DNA of 64,000 bases from M1-B18 sp048264125. GTDB taxonomy: Bacteria; Bacillota; Clostridia; Peptostreptococcales; Natronincolaceae. The stretch covers positions 124,001 to 188,000 of the forward strand of contig JBLXDM010000007.1 in the NCBI GenBank assembly GCA_048264125.1, written 5' to 3'. The translations under genes were made by a program, and so were the position numbers. Shown piece after piece: positions 8,621 to 17,829 of the stretch. The notes beneath the pieces were generated by a model. It made no database searches. It had not been told where the DNA came from and was given only the letters and a program-made list of their open reading frames with translations. Within the stretch, counting starts at the first letter, position 1; each line of letters opens with the position of its first letter.

Positions 8621-10144
8621 GTGAGTAGAGTATTAATTGATGGTAACCATTTGACGCTAGAGGACTTTATCCGGGTAGCCCGAAATGGCTCAGAGGTTCA
8701 ATTGACAAATGAAGCATTGGAAAGGGTAAAGGCTAACCGAAGGGTAGTGGACCAATTTGTTAATGATGAAAAGGTGGTTTACGGCATCACTACCGGCTTT
8801 GGTAAATTCAGTGATGTCGCTATTTCAAAGGAGGATACTGCACTTCTCCAAAGGAATCTAATCATCAGCCATGCCTGCGGTGTCGGCAATCCCCTAGATG
8901 AGGAAATAGTTAGGGGTATAATGCTGCTTAGGGCAAATGCTCTATCTAAGGGCTATTCTGGCATCAGACCGGAAACCTTGATGACATTGGTGGAAATGCT
9001 GAATAAGGGGGTTCATCCAATCATTCCTGAAAAGGGCTCCTTGGGTGCTAGCGGTGACCTTGCTCCTCTATCCCATATGGTTTTAGTGATGATAGGTGAA
9101 GGTGAAGCGATTTATAAGGGTAAAAGTCTGACGGGGGCTGAGGCTATGGAGGCAGCAGGGATTCCAATAGTTCAGCTGACCTCGAAGGAGGGCCTTGCAT
9201 TAATAAACGGAACACAGGTTATGACGGCGATAGGGGCGTTGACTGTATATGACAGCAAAAAGCTCGTCAAGCTGGCGGACATAGCAGGTGCATTAACCAT
9301 TGAGGCGCAAAGAGGGATTACAGATGCCTTCAGAGAGGGTGTCCATAGGGTAAGACCTCATAGAGGACAAAGACAATCTGCGGCTAATCTATTAAAGCTT
9401 CTAGAGAACAGCACTTATGCAACCAGACAGGGTGAAATAAGAGTTCAGGATGCCTATACCCTAAGATGTATCCCTCAGATTCACGGAGGCAGCAGGGATG
9501 CTGTAGATTATGTGCTTGAAAAAGTAAATATTGAAATGAACTCTGCAACAGACAATCCCTTGATTTTTACGGAGGAGCAGGAGGTAATATCCGGAGGCAA
9601 TTTTCATGGGCAGCCAATGGCTTTGGCCTTTGATTTTCTAGGAATAGCCCTTGCAGAGCTGGCAAATGTTTCGGAGAGAAGAATAGAGCGGTTGGTTAAT
9701 CCTCAGCTTAGCGGATTGCCTGCCTTTTTAACCGCCAAGGGAGGCTTAAATTCAGGCTTTATGATTACCCAATATGCAGCTGCCTCATTGGTATCTGAGA
9801 ACAAGGTATTGGCACACCCCGCCAGCGTCGACTCCATACCCTCTTCAGCAAATCAGGAGGACCATGTTTCTATGGGTACAATAGCCGCAAGAAAGGCAAG
9901 AGAAATTTATAAAAATACAGTCAATGTATATGCTATAGAGCTAATGGCGGCAGCACAGGCCATCGACTTTAATAAGCAATATACCCTTGGAAGGGGGACT
10001 GAGGTTGCCTATCGTGAGGTTAGGAAGACAGTGGCCCAGCTTCATGAGGATCGTGTAATGTACACTGATATCAATGCATGCAGCAGATTGGTTCTAGACC
10101 ATACTATAGTAGATAAGGTCGAGGCAATAGTTGAATTAGATTAA
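8621..10144 (+). CDS. hutH: Histidine ammonia-lyase
   Basis: A 507-residue protein, the normal length for HutH. It converts L-histidine to urocanate and ammonia, the first step of histidine degradation. The MIO prosthetic-group motif is intact (GSLGASGDLAPLS, near residue 143-155), and the family motifs YGITTGFGKF, GGNFHGQP and QEDHVSMG are present. The start is GTG with AGGAG ten bases upstream. No urocanase, imidazolonepropionase or other hut gene lies nearby, so the rest of the pathway must be elsewhere or absent. The next gene is an EamA exporter with its own promoter. The leader contains unusual hairpins that might be regulatory. Confidence 0.96.
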   Translation: MSRVLIDGNHLTLEDFIRVARNGSEVQLTNEALERVKANRRVVDQFVNDEKVVYGITTGFGKFSDVAISKEDTALLQRNLIISHACGVGNPLDEEIVRGIMLLRANALSKGYSGIRPETLMTLVEMLNKGVHPIIPEKGSLGASGDLAPLSHMVLVMIGEGEAIYKGKSLTGAEAMEAAGIPIVQLTSKEGLALINGTQVMTAIGALTVYDSKKLVKLADIAGALTIEAQRGITDAFREGVHRVRPHRGQRQSAANLLKLLENSTYATRQGEIRVQDAYTLRCIPQIHGGSRDAVDYVLEKVNIEMNSATDNPLIFTEEQEVISGGNFHGQPMALAFDFLGIALAELANVSERRIERLVNPQLSGLPAFLTAKGGLNSGFMITQYAAASLVSENKVLAHPASVDSIPSSANQEDHVSMGTIAARKAREIYKNTVNVYAIELMAAAQAIDFNKQYTLGRGTEVAYREVRKTVAQLHEDRVMYTDINACSRLVLDHTIVDKVEAIVELD

Positions 10145-10179
10145 CAAAAAATAGCTGATTTAGTCCCGCTTTTTTCTTA

Positions 10180-10208
10180 TTGTCACCTGTGTATATTTAT
10201 GCTATACT
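10180..10208 (+). promoter_or_regulatory. Sigma-A-type promoter of the EamA transporter gene
   Basis: TTGTCA (10180-10185) and TATACT (10203-10208) separated by 17 bases, about 35 bases before the start codon. Confidence 0.65.
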
Positions 10209-10242
10209 ATATCAAATATTATAGTGAAGTGGGGCGATTTGC

Positions 10243-11166
10243 TTGAATAGAAGCTATTGGGGAAGCTTTTTGGTTTTATTATCAGCACTGGGTTTTGGAG
10301 TTATGCCAATATTCGCCTTATATGCCTACAGAGACGGAATGAATACTATTACATTGCTGACCTTTAGATTTTTGATTTCAGCAGTGTTTTTATTTATCTA
10401 TATTTTTCTTAAAGGTATTAAAATCAATGTGACTAAAGAGTATTTAATATCGGTTTTTATTCTGGGGGGAGTTTTTTATACCCTTATGTCCTTCGGATAT
10501 TTTACAGGAATTAAATATATAAGTCCCTCCTTAGGGGTACTATTGCTCTATACCTATCCCTTCTTTGTAAGTCTGATAAGCTTTATCTTTGAAGGACAGA
10601 GACCTAGCAGGAGAAACATACTCTCAATGCTGATTTCCATAATGGGCTTGGTGCTGGTTTTATACCAGGGACTGGAGGCCTCCAGCACCTTCGGAATAGT
10701 AGTAATTCTCTGTGCTGCTCTGATTTATTCCTGCTATATCGTTTATGGAAATAGAGTAGTTAGACAGCATTCCTCAATTTTGACCAGCGGCTTTGTGTCG
10801 ATGTTCTCGGCCCTAGTGCTGGGAAGCGTAGGAATTATTACAGGCTCAATAGGTGTTGCATTTACACCAATTACATGGATATCCATCCTAGGGCTTTCCT
10901 TTATCTCTACAATAATGGCTATATTGGCTTTTTTCAAGGGTCTTGAAATCGTAGGCTCAACAAAGGCCTCCATAATCAGTATGGTTGAACCCTTGTTTAC
11001 AATTCTGCTGACCTCCCAGTTTTTTTCTGAGGGGTTGACACCATTGCAATGGGTTGGTGCAATAGCAGTATTAGGTGGGTCTATATATGCAGCCATAGAA
11101 AAGGATGCTGTGAAGGAAGAAGCCCCCCAGCAGGAGCAAGCTGGAGAGCTAGTGAATAACGAATAA
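10243..11166 (+). CDS. EamA (DMT superfamily) transporter
   Basis: A 307-residue integral membrane protein with about ten hydrophobic segments arranged as two EamA halves (residues about 5-140 and 150-285). The GFGVMPIFALYAYR start and the second-half ISMVEPLFTILLTSQFF are typical of drug/metabolite transporters that export amino acids or metabolites. Substrate unknown. The start is TTG, preceded eight bases upstream by GTGGGG. The last codons (VNNE) and the stop lie inside a run of 7-bp repeats, so the C-terminus has probably been altered by repeat growth. Confidence 0.88.
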   Translation: MNRSYWGSFLVLLSALGFGVMPIFALYAYRDGMNTITLLTFRFLISAVFLFIYIFLKGIKINVTKEYLISVFILGGVFYTLMSFGYFTGIKYISPSLGVLLLYTYPFFVSLISFIFEGQRPSRRNILSMLISIMGLVLVLYQGLEASSTFGIVVILCAALIYSCYIVYGNRVVRQHSSILTSGFVSMFSALVLGSVGIITGSIGVAFTPITWISILGLSFISTIMAILAFFKGLEIVGSTKASIISMVEPLFTILLTSQFFSEGLTPLQWVGAIAVLGGSIYAAIEKDAVKEEAPQQEQAGELVNNE

Positions 11167-11195
11167 CGAATAACGAATAGTGAATAGTGAATAGC
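11154..11195. repeat. Tandem 7-bp repeat (GAATAAC/GAATAGT), six copies
   Basis: Six consecutive heptamers: GAATAAC three times, GAATAGT twice, GAATAGC once. The array spans the stop codon of the EamA gene and runs into a terminator hairpin. A shorter relative with the same layout occurs at 17830-17857. Confidence 0.85.
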
Positions 11196-11199
11196 GAAA

Positions 11200-11236
11200 G
11201 ACCGTTGGAAAATTTTGGATTTTCCAACGGTCTTGT
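11200..11236. terminator. Bidirectional terminator with 13-bp perfect stem
   Basis: GACCGTTGGAAAA (11200-11212) pairs perfectly with TTTTCCAACGGTC (11220-11232) around a 7-base loop, with flanking T-rich sequence. It lies between the EamA gene (+) and the convergent small gene at 11321. Confidence 0.8.
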
Positions 11237-11320
11237 GTTTTAGGTATATATTTATTCATGACCTATGCACTTTTATAGTAGTTATACTAAGAGCTTTACA
11301 ATTACTCACTAACTCATTTA

Positions 11321-11605
11321 TTACTGCTGATCCAAATACTCCAATACTCTTTGAAGCTTTTGTTTTTGCTCTTCATTTAAGAATGGTATTATTTTGTCTA
11401 TGATCTCCTGCTGGTTGGGAACAGCGTTCTTAAGCTTTGCCAGCTCCCTCATAATTTCTGCTTCTGATTTTCCGCTATATTCATTGAATAGTCTAAGGGC
11501 CTTTTGATAATCATCGTCCGACACATAATTCTTTATTTCCTCTAATTTTGAATAATCACCTGCTTTAGCAGCAGCAACTAATTCACTTAGCTTTCTAGAA
11601 TCCAT
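11321..11605 (-). CDS. Uncharacterised small helical protein
   Basis: A 94-residue, highly charged, all-helical-looking protein without membrane segments or cysteines. The start ATG has a strong AAGGAGGG site and codon use is like its neighbours, so I regard it as real. It contains a repeated lysine/glutamate helical pattern ending in ...FLNEEQKQKLQRVLEYLDQQ. I do not recognise the family. It is divergent, across a palindromic element, from another uncharacterised gene at 11969, which also contains helical E/K-rich stretches; the two may work together, but this is only inferred from position. Confidence 0.7.
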   Translation of the reverse strand: MDSRKLSELVAAAKAGDYSKLEEIKNYVSDDDYQKALRLFNEYSGKSEAEIMRELAKLKNAVPNQQEIIDKIIPFLNEEQKQKLQRVLEYLDQQ

Positions 11606-11707
11606 TAGCTTCCCTCCTTAAATTATGCCATCAGCAAAGCCAACAGCCATTATATCTATCCTTATAAAGTATGCAGCTACATCGAATTTTGCCACTACTT
11701 TTTACAT

Positions 11708-11878
11708 GAGGAAATTGCTTATTGCCATATATTTTAGTATATACAAAGTTAAAAGTTTATCGCGCATTGCCTAGGGCTAATAACATTTAAAATTCAATTA
11801 ATTAGCCCGTGGGGCACTAAGCAGGAAACTTTTGACTTTATATATACATACCACTCACCTTTATTATGCGATTTCCTC
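11708..11878. repeat. 171-bp imperfect palindrome (MITE-like or long RNA hairpin)
   Basis: Left arm 11708-11781 and right arm 11801-11878 are imperfect reverse complements. Matching blocks, read outside in, are GAGGAAAT(T/C)GC, GTATATA.AAAGT.AAAAGTTT, and GGGCTAAT/ATTAGCCC, around a 19-base AT-rich centre. The 363-base gap 11606-11968 holds nothing else that I can see. No coding sequence or transposase is inside. It resembles a miniature inverted-repeat element, but flanking target duplications are not obvious. Confidence 0.65.
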
Positions 11879-11968
11879 AGGTATTTACAATTTAAGCACA
11901 AAGTTTTAATATTTGCATACTATAAACAATATATTATTAATGAAGAAAAATGGCTGTAAAGGGGGAAG

Positions 11969-12808
11969 ATGATGAATAGCGAAAATCAAAATACCGTAAA
12001 AGATAATAATATATTTAATTTTTCAAGTCAGAGCATACTGATATTTCTATTGCCTATATTGTTTTTGGGAATGAAGAAGGGTGCAGGCGCCCTTAGCTTT
12101 ACCGAAATAGATCACGTTTCTCTGGAGAAGAAAACAAAGCTCCTGAATAGGATAAAGGGCTATATGAGTCCTGAGGAGCAGTCCATCGTGCATAGGGCAG
12201 AAACCATTTTACTTACAGTTGCAAAAGTAAAGAGCATTTTTGAGGGGCCAGAGGTTAGAGGTGCAGAAACCCACTACAATTCCTTGTCGCTGGATGACAG
12301 AAAGAGAAATATGCTTATGGATATCAGCGAATTTGTAGATAATGAAAGAAGAGAAGCAATATATAAGGCAGTAGAGCTTCATTCAAAGGCAAGGATGATG
12401 GAGGACAAATTAGGCAGACTGCAGGCCTTGAACAATAAAGAAGTGACAATTGATACCATAGAAGGCTATATAGATGCCTTTAACCCGATACTAGAAGGTG
12501 AGCTAAAAAACAAAGTAGGAGAGCTTAGGAAAATCATCGGTGTATTAAAGCTTTTAAAGACCATTAATAATAAGAGTGGCATGAATGAATTGGATTTAAT
12601 TGATGCAGTGAAATCCTTCATTCCATCCGAACAGGCTGAAGGCATAGGAAGGATGCTTCAGATAGTTAAGGCTGTCAGCACTATAGGAAATGAAGCAAAT
12701 AAAAGCACCGAGGACAATGCCTCAGCTCCAGCAGCGTTGTTGTCCGATGCATTAGCTCAGGCAAATTCAGCAGCTGAGGAAAAGGCTGAAGGCAGTGGAT
12801 TTAATTAA
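11969..12808 (+). CDS. Uncharacterised protein with one N-terminal membrane segment
   Basis: A 279-residue protein. Residues about 20-38 are hydrophobic (SILIFLLPILFLGM) and could be a signal anchor; the rest is helical and charged, with an alanine/glutamate-rich tail. No cysteines or recognisable catalytic motif. The start ATG follows GGGGGAAG; a second in-frame ATG follows immediately, so the start could be three bases later. The following gene is DUF896. I do not recognise the family. The divergent small gene at 11321-11605 is a possible partner by location. Confidence 0.7.
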   Translation: MMNSENQNTVKDNNIFNFSSQSILIFLLPILFLGMKKGAGALSFTEIDHVSLEKKTKLLNRIKGYMSPEEQSIVHRAETILLTVAKVKSIFEGPEVRGAETHYNSLSLDDRKRNMLMDISEFVDNERREAIYKAVELHSKARMMEDKLGRLQALNNKEVTIDTIEGYIDAFNPILEGELKNKVGELRKIIGVLKLLKTINNKSGMNELDLIDAVKSFIPSEQAEGIGRMLQIVKAVSTIGNEANKSTEDNASAPAALLSDALAQANSAAEEKAEGSGFN

Positions 12809-12876
12809 AGCAATGTTGAAGGATGAATCATTTTATGATATATTTGATTACATAAGATTTGTAAGGAGTGTTCAAA

Positions 12877-13047
12877 GTGCTATCACAGGAAAAAATATCA
12901 AGAATAAACCAGTTGGCAAAGCTTGCTAAATCAAGAGAGCTTACAAGAGAAGAAAAAGCTGAGCAGGAGAGCTTGAGGAAGGAATATATAAAATCCTTTC
13001 GAGCATCCTTTAAAAAGCAGCTGGACAATATTGAAATTGTAGATTAA
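12877..13047 (+). CDS. DUF896 / YnzC-like small protein
   Basis: A 56-residue ORF starting at GTG (AAGGAG eight bases upstream) whose product matches the DUF896 pattern: KISRINQLAKLAKSRELT, then EEKAEQESLRKEYIKSFRAS and a VD C-terminus. YnzC of Bacillus subtilis is a short two-helix cytosolic protein of unknown function, in an SOS operon there. Here no lexA-like gene is adjacent. A good terminator follows 24 bases after the stop. Confidence 0.88.
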   Translation: MLSQEKISRINQLAKLAKSRELTREEKAEQESLRKEYIKSFRASFKKQLDNIEIVD

Positions 13048-13070
13048 TGTAGGGTTTAGGAGCCCGACAC

Positions 13071-13109
13071 AAATAGGAATTAGATTTTCTTCTAATTTCT
13101 ATTTTTTTT
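13071..13109 (+). terminator. Intrinsic terminator after the DUF896 gene
   Basis: Inverted repeat AAATAG.AATTAGA / TCTAATT.CTATTT followed by eight Ts. Confidence 0.8.
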
Positions 13110-13191
13110 GACAAAATAAGCTAACTAAAAAGGAGATTTATATTTTATATAGAATACATATTTAAAGTTAGTATTTGAGGAGGTATATACA

Positions 13192-13641
13192 ATGGCTGAA
13201 AGACAATATGTTATTTTTAAGCTGGATAAAGAGGAATATGGTGTAGATATAATGCATGTCAAAGAAATAAGTGAGTTTAAGGACAGTGTTAAGATTCCAA
13301 GTGCACCGAGCTTTGTAGACGGTATCATCAACTACAGAGGTGTTATTACCCCGGTTATTAACCTTCGTCGAAAATTTGCTCTTGAAATAAAGGAGGCTAC
13401 CTCCAACACCAGAATCATCATCATCAATCTAAATGAAAAGCAGGTAGGCTTTTTGGTTGACGATGCATCACAGGTTTTAACCATAGATGAAAAAGATATA
13501 GACCCGGCTCCGGAGCTTATTACTAATATCGAGGACAAGTATATTGATGGAATTGCAAAAATTAGTGATAGAATGGTTATCATTTTGGATTTGGAGAAGG
13601 TGCTAAATGATGATGAAAAGAGGAAGCTGAAGGAGATGTAG
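13192..13641 (+). CDS. cheW: CheW-type chemotaxis coupling protein
   Basis: A 149-residue single-domain CheW protein: YVIFKLDKEEYGVDIMHVKEI start, conserved NYRGVITPVINLR near residue 47-59, and VGFLVDDASQVL near residue 86. CheW links chemoreceptors to CheA. The start ATG follows GAGGAGG. No cheA, cheB or cheR lies nearby, so this is an isolated copy; the only chemoreceptor in the window is at 41932. It may serve the main chemotaxis array or a specialised one. Confidence 0.95.
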   Translation: MAERQYVIFKLDKEEYGVDIMHVKEISEFKDSVKIPSAPSFVDGIINYRGVITPVINLRRKFALEIKEATSNTRIIIINLNEKQVGFLVDDASQVLTIDEKDIDPAPELITNIEDKYIDGIAKISDRMVIILDLEKVLNDDEKRKLKEM

Positions 13642-13787
13642 TTTGCTTTGCGAATTTTATATCTGTTCTAAGAAAAATGACAGGTTATGTTGTGGGAAAA
13701 TTTAAAATGGTAGCAAAATAAAGCAAATTTTTCAAGCGCTATTGTTTATAATTGATTTACTATTATAGACAAGCAAAGGAGGCGCCT

Positions 13788-14261
13788 ATGAAAAAGATTG
13801 TAACAGCATTTTTGCTGATTATATTGCTGTCAACACAATATCCTATAATATTTGCTGCACTGCAGGAGCAGGAAATTGATAATGAAATACAGCAGCGCTT
13901 GCTGGAGATATTCGATAAGCGGGCAGAGGTTTGGAATGATTTTCTGCTATACAATTACGAAGATGAAAAGGAACTGATAAAGCGACTTGAGAATACTAGC
14001 ACAGAGCCATTGATATCCGATGATCGACAGCTTTTTACGGAGCTGTTGGACCAGCCTTCCTCCTATGAGATGATAGAAGGACTGCAATTTGAAGGGATAA
14101 GGAAGGTAAAGGGCGATGGTGATGAGCTGACACTTAAGGCCGACATCATATGGCAAATTGCAGGCTATAGCGGAAGCTACATTGAGAGGGCCAGCTATAC
14201 CATAAGCCTTAAATGTATAGAGGATAAATGGTTGTTAAGTAATTACAGCATAATTAATTAG
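13788..14261 (+). CDS. Secreted protein of unknown function
   Basis: A 157-residue protein starting at the ATG that follows AAAGGAGG (the same frame is open further upstream, to 13752, but without a ribosome site). Residues 1-23 form a signal peptide (MKKIVTAFLLIILLSTQ) ending near IIFA. The mature part is acidic and ends in a beta-rich region (GYSGSYIERASYTISLKC...WLLSNYSI) of the kind seen in small extracytoplasmic domains with an NTF2-like or lipocalin-like look. I do not recognise the family. A terminator follows directly. Confidence 0.7.
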   Translation: MKKIVTAFLLIILLSTQYPIIFAALQEQEIDNEIQQRLLEIFDKRAEVWNDFLLYNYEDEKELIKRLENTSTEPLISDDRQLFTELLDQPSSYEMIEGLQFEGIRKVKGDGDELTLKADIIWQIAGYSGSYIERASYTISLKCIEDKWLLSNYSIIN

Positions 14262-14291
14262 AAGGCAGATTAGAGAGGCCTTCTTTTTTCA
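14261..14291 (+). terminator. Intrinsic terminator
   Basis: GAAGGC / GCCTTC stem directly after the stop codon, followed by six Ts. Confidence 0.75.
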
Positions 14292-14437
14292 TTGTATACA
14301 ACTAGGTATATAGAATCATATTGTGATTAGCTAGTTATTTCCTTGTCAAAAATAAAGGATATTTGTTTTATAACGAAGAAATACAATAGGATTATTTATG
14401 CTCTTAGGCGGGATTTTAAATAAATTGAGGTGTGATA

Positions 14438-15589
14438 ATGGCCAATGAAAGCTTTAAGCCTGAAAATATAAATGTTATTTTAAGTAAGACCATAGTGGCA
14501 ATAGAGGAAAGCAAGGAGGCTATCTTTGAAATAGCCGAAAATGCCAGAAAAGAATGTGCCAAGGTTAAAAAGCAGCTGGAGGATATAAAGCAAAGAATTT
14601 TGCAGTCCATGAAGGAGGTTGAGGAGCTAGAGGCTCATGAAAAAAATAGCCGAAGGAGGCTAATTGAGGTCAGTAAGGATTTTAATAAGTACAAGGAAAT
14701 AGATATTAAGATAGCGTACGAGAGAGCCAGCGAGCTGCAGATAAAGCTTTTATTCAAAAGGCAAGAGGAAAGCGATCTGATGAGGAGCAGAAGCGAGCTG
14801 GAATTGAGATACAAAAGCTCTGAGGACATTTTGAAAAAAGCCGAGGATTTAACCTCCAAAATTGGAGTAACGCTTGAGTATTTAAGTGGAAGCCTACAGG
14901 GCATCACAAACACCCTTGAGGATATACAGGAAAGACAGGCAATCGGCAAAAAGATCATTCGAGCTCAGGAGGAGGAGCGTCAGAGGGTTGCAAGAGAAAT
15001 ACATGACGGTCCGGCTCAATCCCTGGCAAATGTATTGCTTAAGGCAGAGCTCAGTGAAAAGCTTATAGATATCGATGTGGAAAAGGCAAAGCTGGAGCTG
15101 CAGGATCTAAGAAAAGTATTAAGGGAAGGCGTAAAGGATATAAGGAAGATTATTTACAACCTAAGGCCCATGTCCCTCGATGATATCGGTTTTGTGCCTA
15201 CCATGCAGCGCTTTGTGGAGACCTTTCAGGATGAGAATAAGGTTAAGGTGGACTTTACAATACTCTCCCAGGTGCCTTTGGAGGACCCTATAAAGAATCT
15301 TACTATCTTCAGAATCATACAGGAATCACTGAATAATGTTAGGAAGTACGCAAAGGCAAACTCAGTTAAGATTACTTTGGAGATAAGCAAAAAAAGCATC
15401 ATCCTCAATATCATTGACGATGGTATTGGCTTTGATATAGAGGAGAGTGGGTATCAGCTGAGGGAGGATGGCGGCTTTGGATTATTAAATATTAAGGAAA
15501 GAGTCGAGCTTTTAAAGGGCTCAGTTCAAATTAGCAGCGAGGTTGATAAGGGCACACAAATTTTTGTTAATATACCAAATGAGGAATAA
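14438..15589 (+). CDS. DegS-like sensor histidine kinase
   Basis: A 383-residue soluble kinase. The N-terminal half is coiled coil (residues about 20-170), like the signal-sensing part of DegS. The HisKA_3 phosphoacceptor is REIHDGPAQSLAN (near residue 188) and the HATPase has FRIIQESLNNVRKYA (N box) and DDGIGFD, GGFGLLNIKER (G boxes). It should autophosphorylate and pass phosphate to the regulator encoded 13 bases downstream. The ATG at 14438 (GAGGTG site) is preferred over the GTG at 14432. Domain order and length match Bacillus DegS (385 residues), but the regulated genes here are unknown. Confidence 0.88.
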   Translation: MANESFKPENINVILSKTIVAIEESKEAIFEIAENARKECAKVKKQLEDIKQRILQSMKEVEELEAHEKNSRRRLIEVSKDFNKYKEIDIKIAYERASELQIKLLFKRQEESDLMRSRSELELRYKSSEDILKKAEDLTSKIGVTLEYLSGSLQGITNTLEDIQERQAIGKKIIRAQEEERQRVAREIHDGPAQSLANVLLKAELSEKLIDIDVEKAKLELQDLRKVLREGVKDIRKIIYNLRPMSLDDIGFVPTMQRFVETFQDENKVKVDFTILSQVPLEDPIKNLTIFRIIQESLNNVRKYAKANSVKITLEISKKSIILNIIDDGIGFDIEESGYQLREDGGFGLLNIKERVELLKGSVQISSEVDKGTQIFVNIPNEE

Positions 15590-15602
15590 GGAGGCAACAC
15601 AA

Positions 15603-16253
15603 ATGAAAAAGATAAGTATTTTAATTGTGGATGACCATTCTCTGGTTCGACAAGGGCTAAAGCAAATTTTAGAGCTGGAAAAGGATCTAGAAATAATTGG
15701 GCAAGCCGGTGATGGTGAGGATGCTATTCAGAAGGTTCAGCAGCTTAAGCCAGATATAGTGCTATTGGATATTAATATGCCTAAATTAAACGGGATCCAG
15801 ACGCTAAGAAGACTGAAGGATATTGATAAAACCATTAAAGTTATAATGCTGACCTTCCATGAGGATCAGGAATATTTATATGAAACGATAAATCTTGGAG
15901 CCAATGGGTATGTTCTAAAGGACGCTGAGAGCGAAGGCCTAATACAGGCGGTAAGAGATGTATTTAAAGGCTCCTCCTACATACACCCAAGCTTGGCCTC
16001 AGGTCTTGTTAGGGAATTTAATAAGGTGGACAATCTTAAGAGTGAGTCCGACAGTACCAAGCTAACCAGAAGGGAATACGAGGTATTGACCTTGATTGCA
16101 GAGGGCTTAAACAACAAGGAAATTGCTAATAGCCTCTTTATAAGTGAAAAAACGGTTAAAAATCATGTATCAAATATTTTTAAGAAAATCAATGTTAATG
16201 ATAGAACACAGGCAGCAATATATGCATATAAGCAGAATATAAAAAAGATATAG
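15603..16253 (+). CDS. DegU-like NarL-family response regulator
   Basis: A 216-residue two-domain regulator. The receiver (residues 1-125) has acidic pocket DDHS and phosphoacceptor D in VLLDINMPKLNG; the C-terminal LuxR-type helix-turn-helix is LTRREYEVLTLIAEGLNNKE through SEKTVKNHVSNIFKKINV. The start ATG follows AAGGAGG; the frame is open upstream into the kinase gene but that part is the kinase coding region. It forms an operon with the DegS-like kinase, ended by a terminator. In Bacillus DegU controls exoenzymes, motility and competence; targets here cannot be read. Confidence 0.9.
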   Translation: MKKISILIVDDHSLVRQGLKQILELEKDLEIIGQAGDGEDAIQKVQQLKPDIVLLDINMPKLNGIQTLRRLKDIDKTIKVIMLTFHEDQEYLYETINLGANGYVLKDAESEGLIQAVRDVFKGSSYIHPSLASGLVREFNKVDNLKSESDSTKLTRREYEVLTLIAEGLNNKEIANSLFISEKTVKNHVSNIFKKINVNDRTQAAIYAYKQNIKKI

Positions 16254-16266
16254 GCAGATAATACTA

Positions 16267-16292
16267 AGGTCACTCTAAGGAGTGGCTTTTCT
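16267..16292 (+). terminator. Intrinsic terminator after degU-like gene
   Basis: AAGGTCACTC pairs with GAGTGGCTTTT through a four-base loop, with one G-T wobble; a T-run follows. Confidence 0.65.
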
Positions 16293-16395
16293 ATTTTATA
16301 TACTTCTTGACAAAAAATGCCACCAAATATAAGATTAATATAACATAAAGTTTTTTTTATACAGTGCCGGACTACATTAGAGAGGAGAAGATATA

Positions 16396-17814
16396 ATGTC
16401 AGAAATTAGCGGTAAGGAGCTGCAAAAGCAGCTGTCTAAGGAATTCAATAGTGCTTGGGATAAGCTGAAGGAAAATGAAATGGCAGAGGTTTTTAACCTT
16501 TCAGAGGACTATAAGCTATTTATGGACCGAGGAAAAACCGAAAGGGAAAGTGTTAGGGAGATTATCGGTCGTGCAAAGGCAGAGGGCTTTATTTCTTTAG
16601 AGGAGGCAGTCGCAAAGGGCTCTATTGCAGTAGGAGATAAAATATATGCAGAAAATAAAGGGAAGGCAATTGCACTATTTATAATTGGTGAGGAGGAGCT
16701 TCATAAAGGTATGCGTATCGTCGGTGCCCATTTAGATGCACCGAGATTGGACCTAAAGGCTTTTCCGCTTTATGAAGACGGAGGCTTAGCCCTACTGAAG
16801 ACCCATTATTATGGAGGCGTGAAAAAATACCAATGGGTAGCACTTCCCTTGGCCCTTCATGGCGTTATAATCAAAAATGACGGCGAAAGGCTTGAAATAG
16901 TCATCGGAGAGGATGAAGGCGATCCTGTATTCTATATCACTGACTTATTGCCTCATTTGGCATCAGACCAAATGGCAAAAAAGATGTCTGAAGGAATCAC
17001 AGGAGAGGGCTTGAATATACTTATAGGAAATATTCCCTATGACAGCAGTGATCTAAGCGATAAGGTGAAGCTGAATGTATTAAGGCTTTTAAATGAGAAG
17101 TATGGCATAGTGGAGGAGGATTTCACTGTAGCAGAGATAGAGGCTGTTCCTGCAGGTAGAGCAAGAGACGTAGGTATAGACAGAAGTATGGTGGCGGCTC
17201 ATGGCCACGATGACAGGGTATGCTCCTATGCTGCGCTTAAGGCGGTGCTGGAGCTTCAAGCTCAGAGGTCAACGGTTGTGGGACTCTTTGTGGATAAGGA
17301 AGAGGTAGGCAGCATGGGTAACACTGGTATGCAATCTGCATTTTTTGAGAATGTAGTTGCAGAGCTGCTGGAGCTACAGGGGCATACAAGCCATATGCAG
17401 CTTCGTAGAGCCATGATGAACTCAAGGGTATTATCCGGTGACGTTATGCCGGGCTTTGACCCGAATTATCCCGATGTATTGGATAAGAGAAACGGAGCCT
17501 TTATAGGAAAGGGCGTCACAATTGCAAAGTATACTGGAGCAAGGGGAAAAGGCGGCACCAATGATGCTAATGCAGAGTTTGTAGGTGAGATAAGGAGCCT
17601 GTTTAATAAAAATGATGTCGTATGGCAGGTAGGAGAGCTTGGAAAGGTTGACCAAGGGGGCGGAGGCACCATTGCCTATATGCTGGCAAACTATGGCGCT
17701 GAGGTTCTGGACTGTGGCACCCCAATGCTGAGCATGCATGCTCCGGTTGAGCTGATAAGCAAAGTGGACCTGTACATGACCTACAGGGCGTATAAGGCAT
17801 TTTATGTGGGATAG
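16396..17814 (+). CDS. M18 family aminopeptidase
   Basis: A 472-residue cytosolic zinc aminopeptidase of the aspartyl/aminopeptidase I family. Metal-site motifs are visible: VGAHLDAPRLDLK (near 112), AHGHDDRVCSY (near 265) and KEEVGSMGNTGMQS (near 303), plus SMHAPVELISK near the end. It removes N-terminal residues from peptides. The start ATG has GAGGAG upstream. A possible promoter, TTGACA near 16307 with TAAGAT 17 bases later, fits a single-gene transcript after the degU terminator. A repeat-plus-terminator module follows. Confidence 0.94.
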   Translation: MSEISGKELQKQLSKEFNSAWDKLKENEMAEVFNLSEDYKLFMDRGKTERESVREIIGRAKAEGFISLEEAVAKGSIAVGDKIYAENKGKAIALFIIGEEELHKGMRIVGAHLDAPRLDLKAFPLYEDGGLALLKTHYYGGVKKYQWVALPLALHGVIIKNDGERLEIVIGEDEGDPVFYITDLLPHLASDQMAKKMSEGITGEGLNILIGNIPYDSSDLSDKVKLNVLRLLNEKYGIVEEDFTVAEIEAVPAGRARDVGIDRSMVAAHGHDDRVCSYAALKAVLELQAQRSTVVGLFVDKEEVGSMGNTGMQSAFFENVVAELLELQGHTSHMQLRRAMMNSRVLSGDVMPGFDPNYPDVLDKRNGAFIGKGVTIAKYTGARGKGGTNDANAEFVGEIRSLFNKNDVVWQVGELGKVDQGGGGTIAYMLANYGAEVLDCGTPMLSMHAPVELISKVDLYMTYRAYKAFYVG

Positions 17815-17829
17815 GGAAAAGAGCTTAGG

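Noticed and set aside
11215..11403. 62-codon plus-strand frame
   Set aside because: Overlaps the terminator and the minus-strand small gene that has an AAGGAGGG site; no ribosome site of its own.
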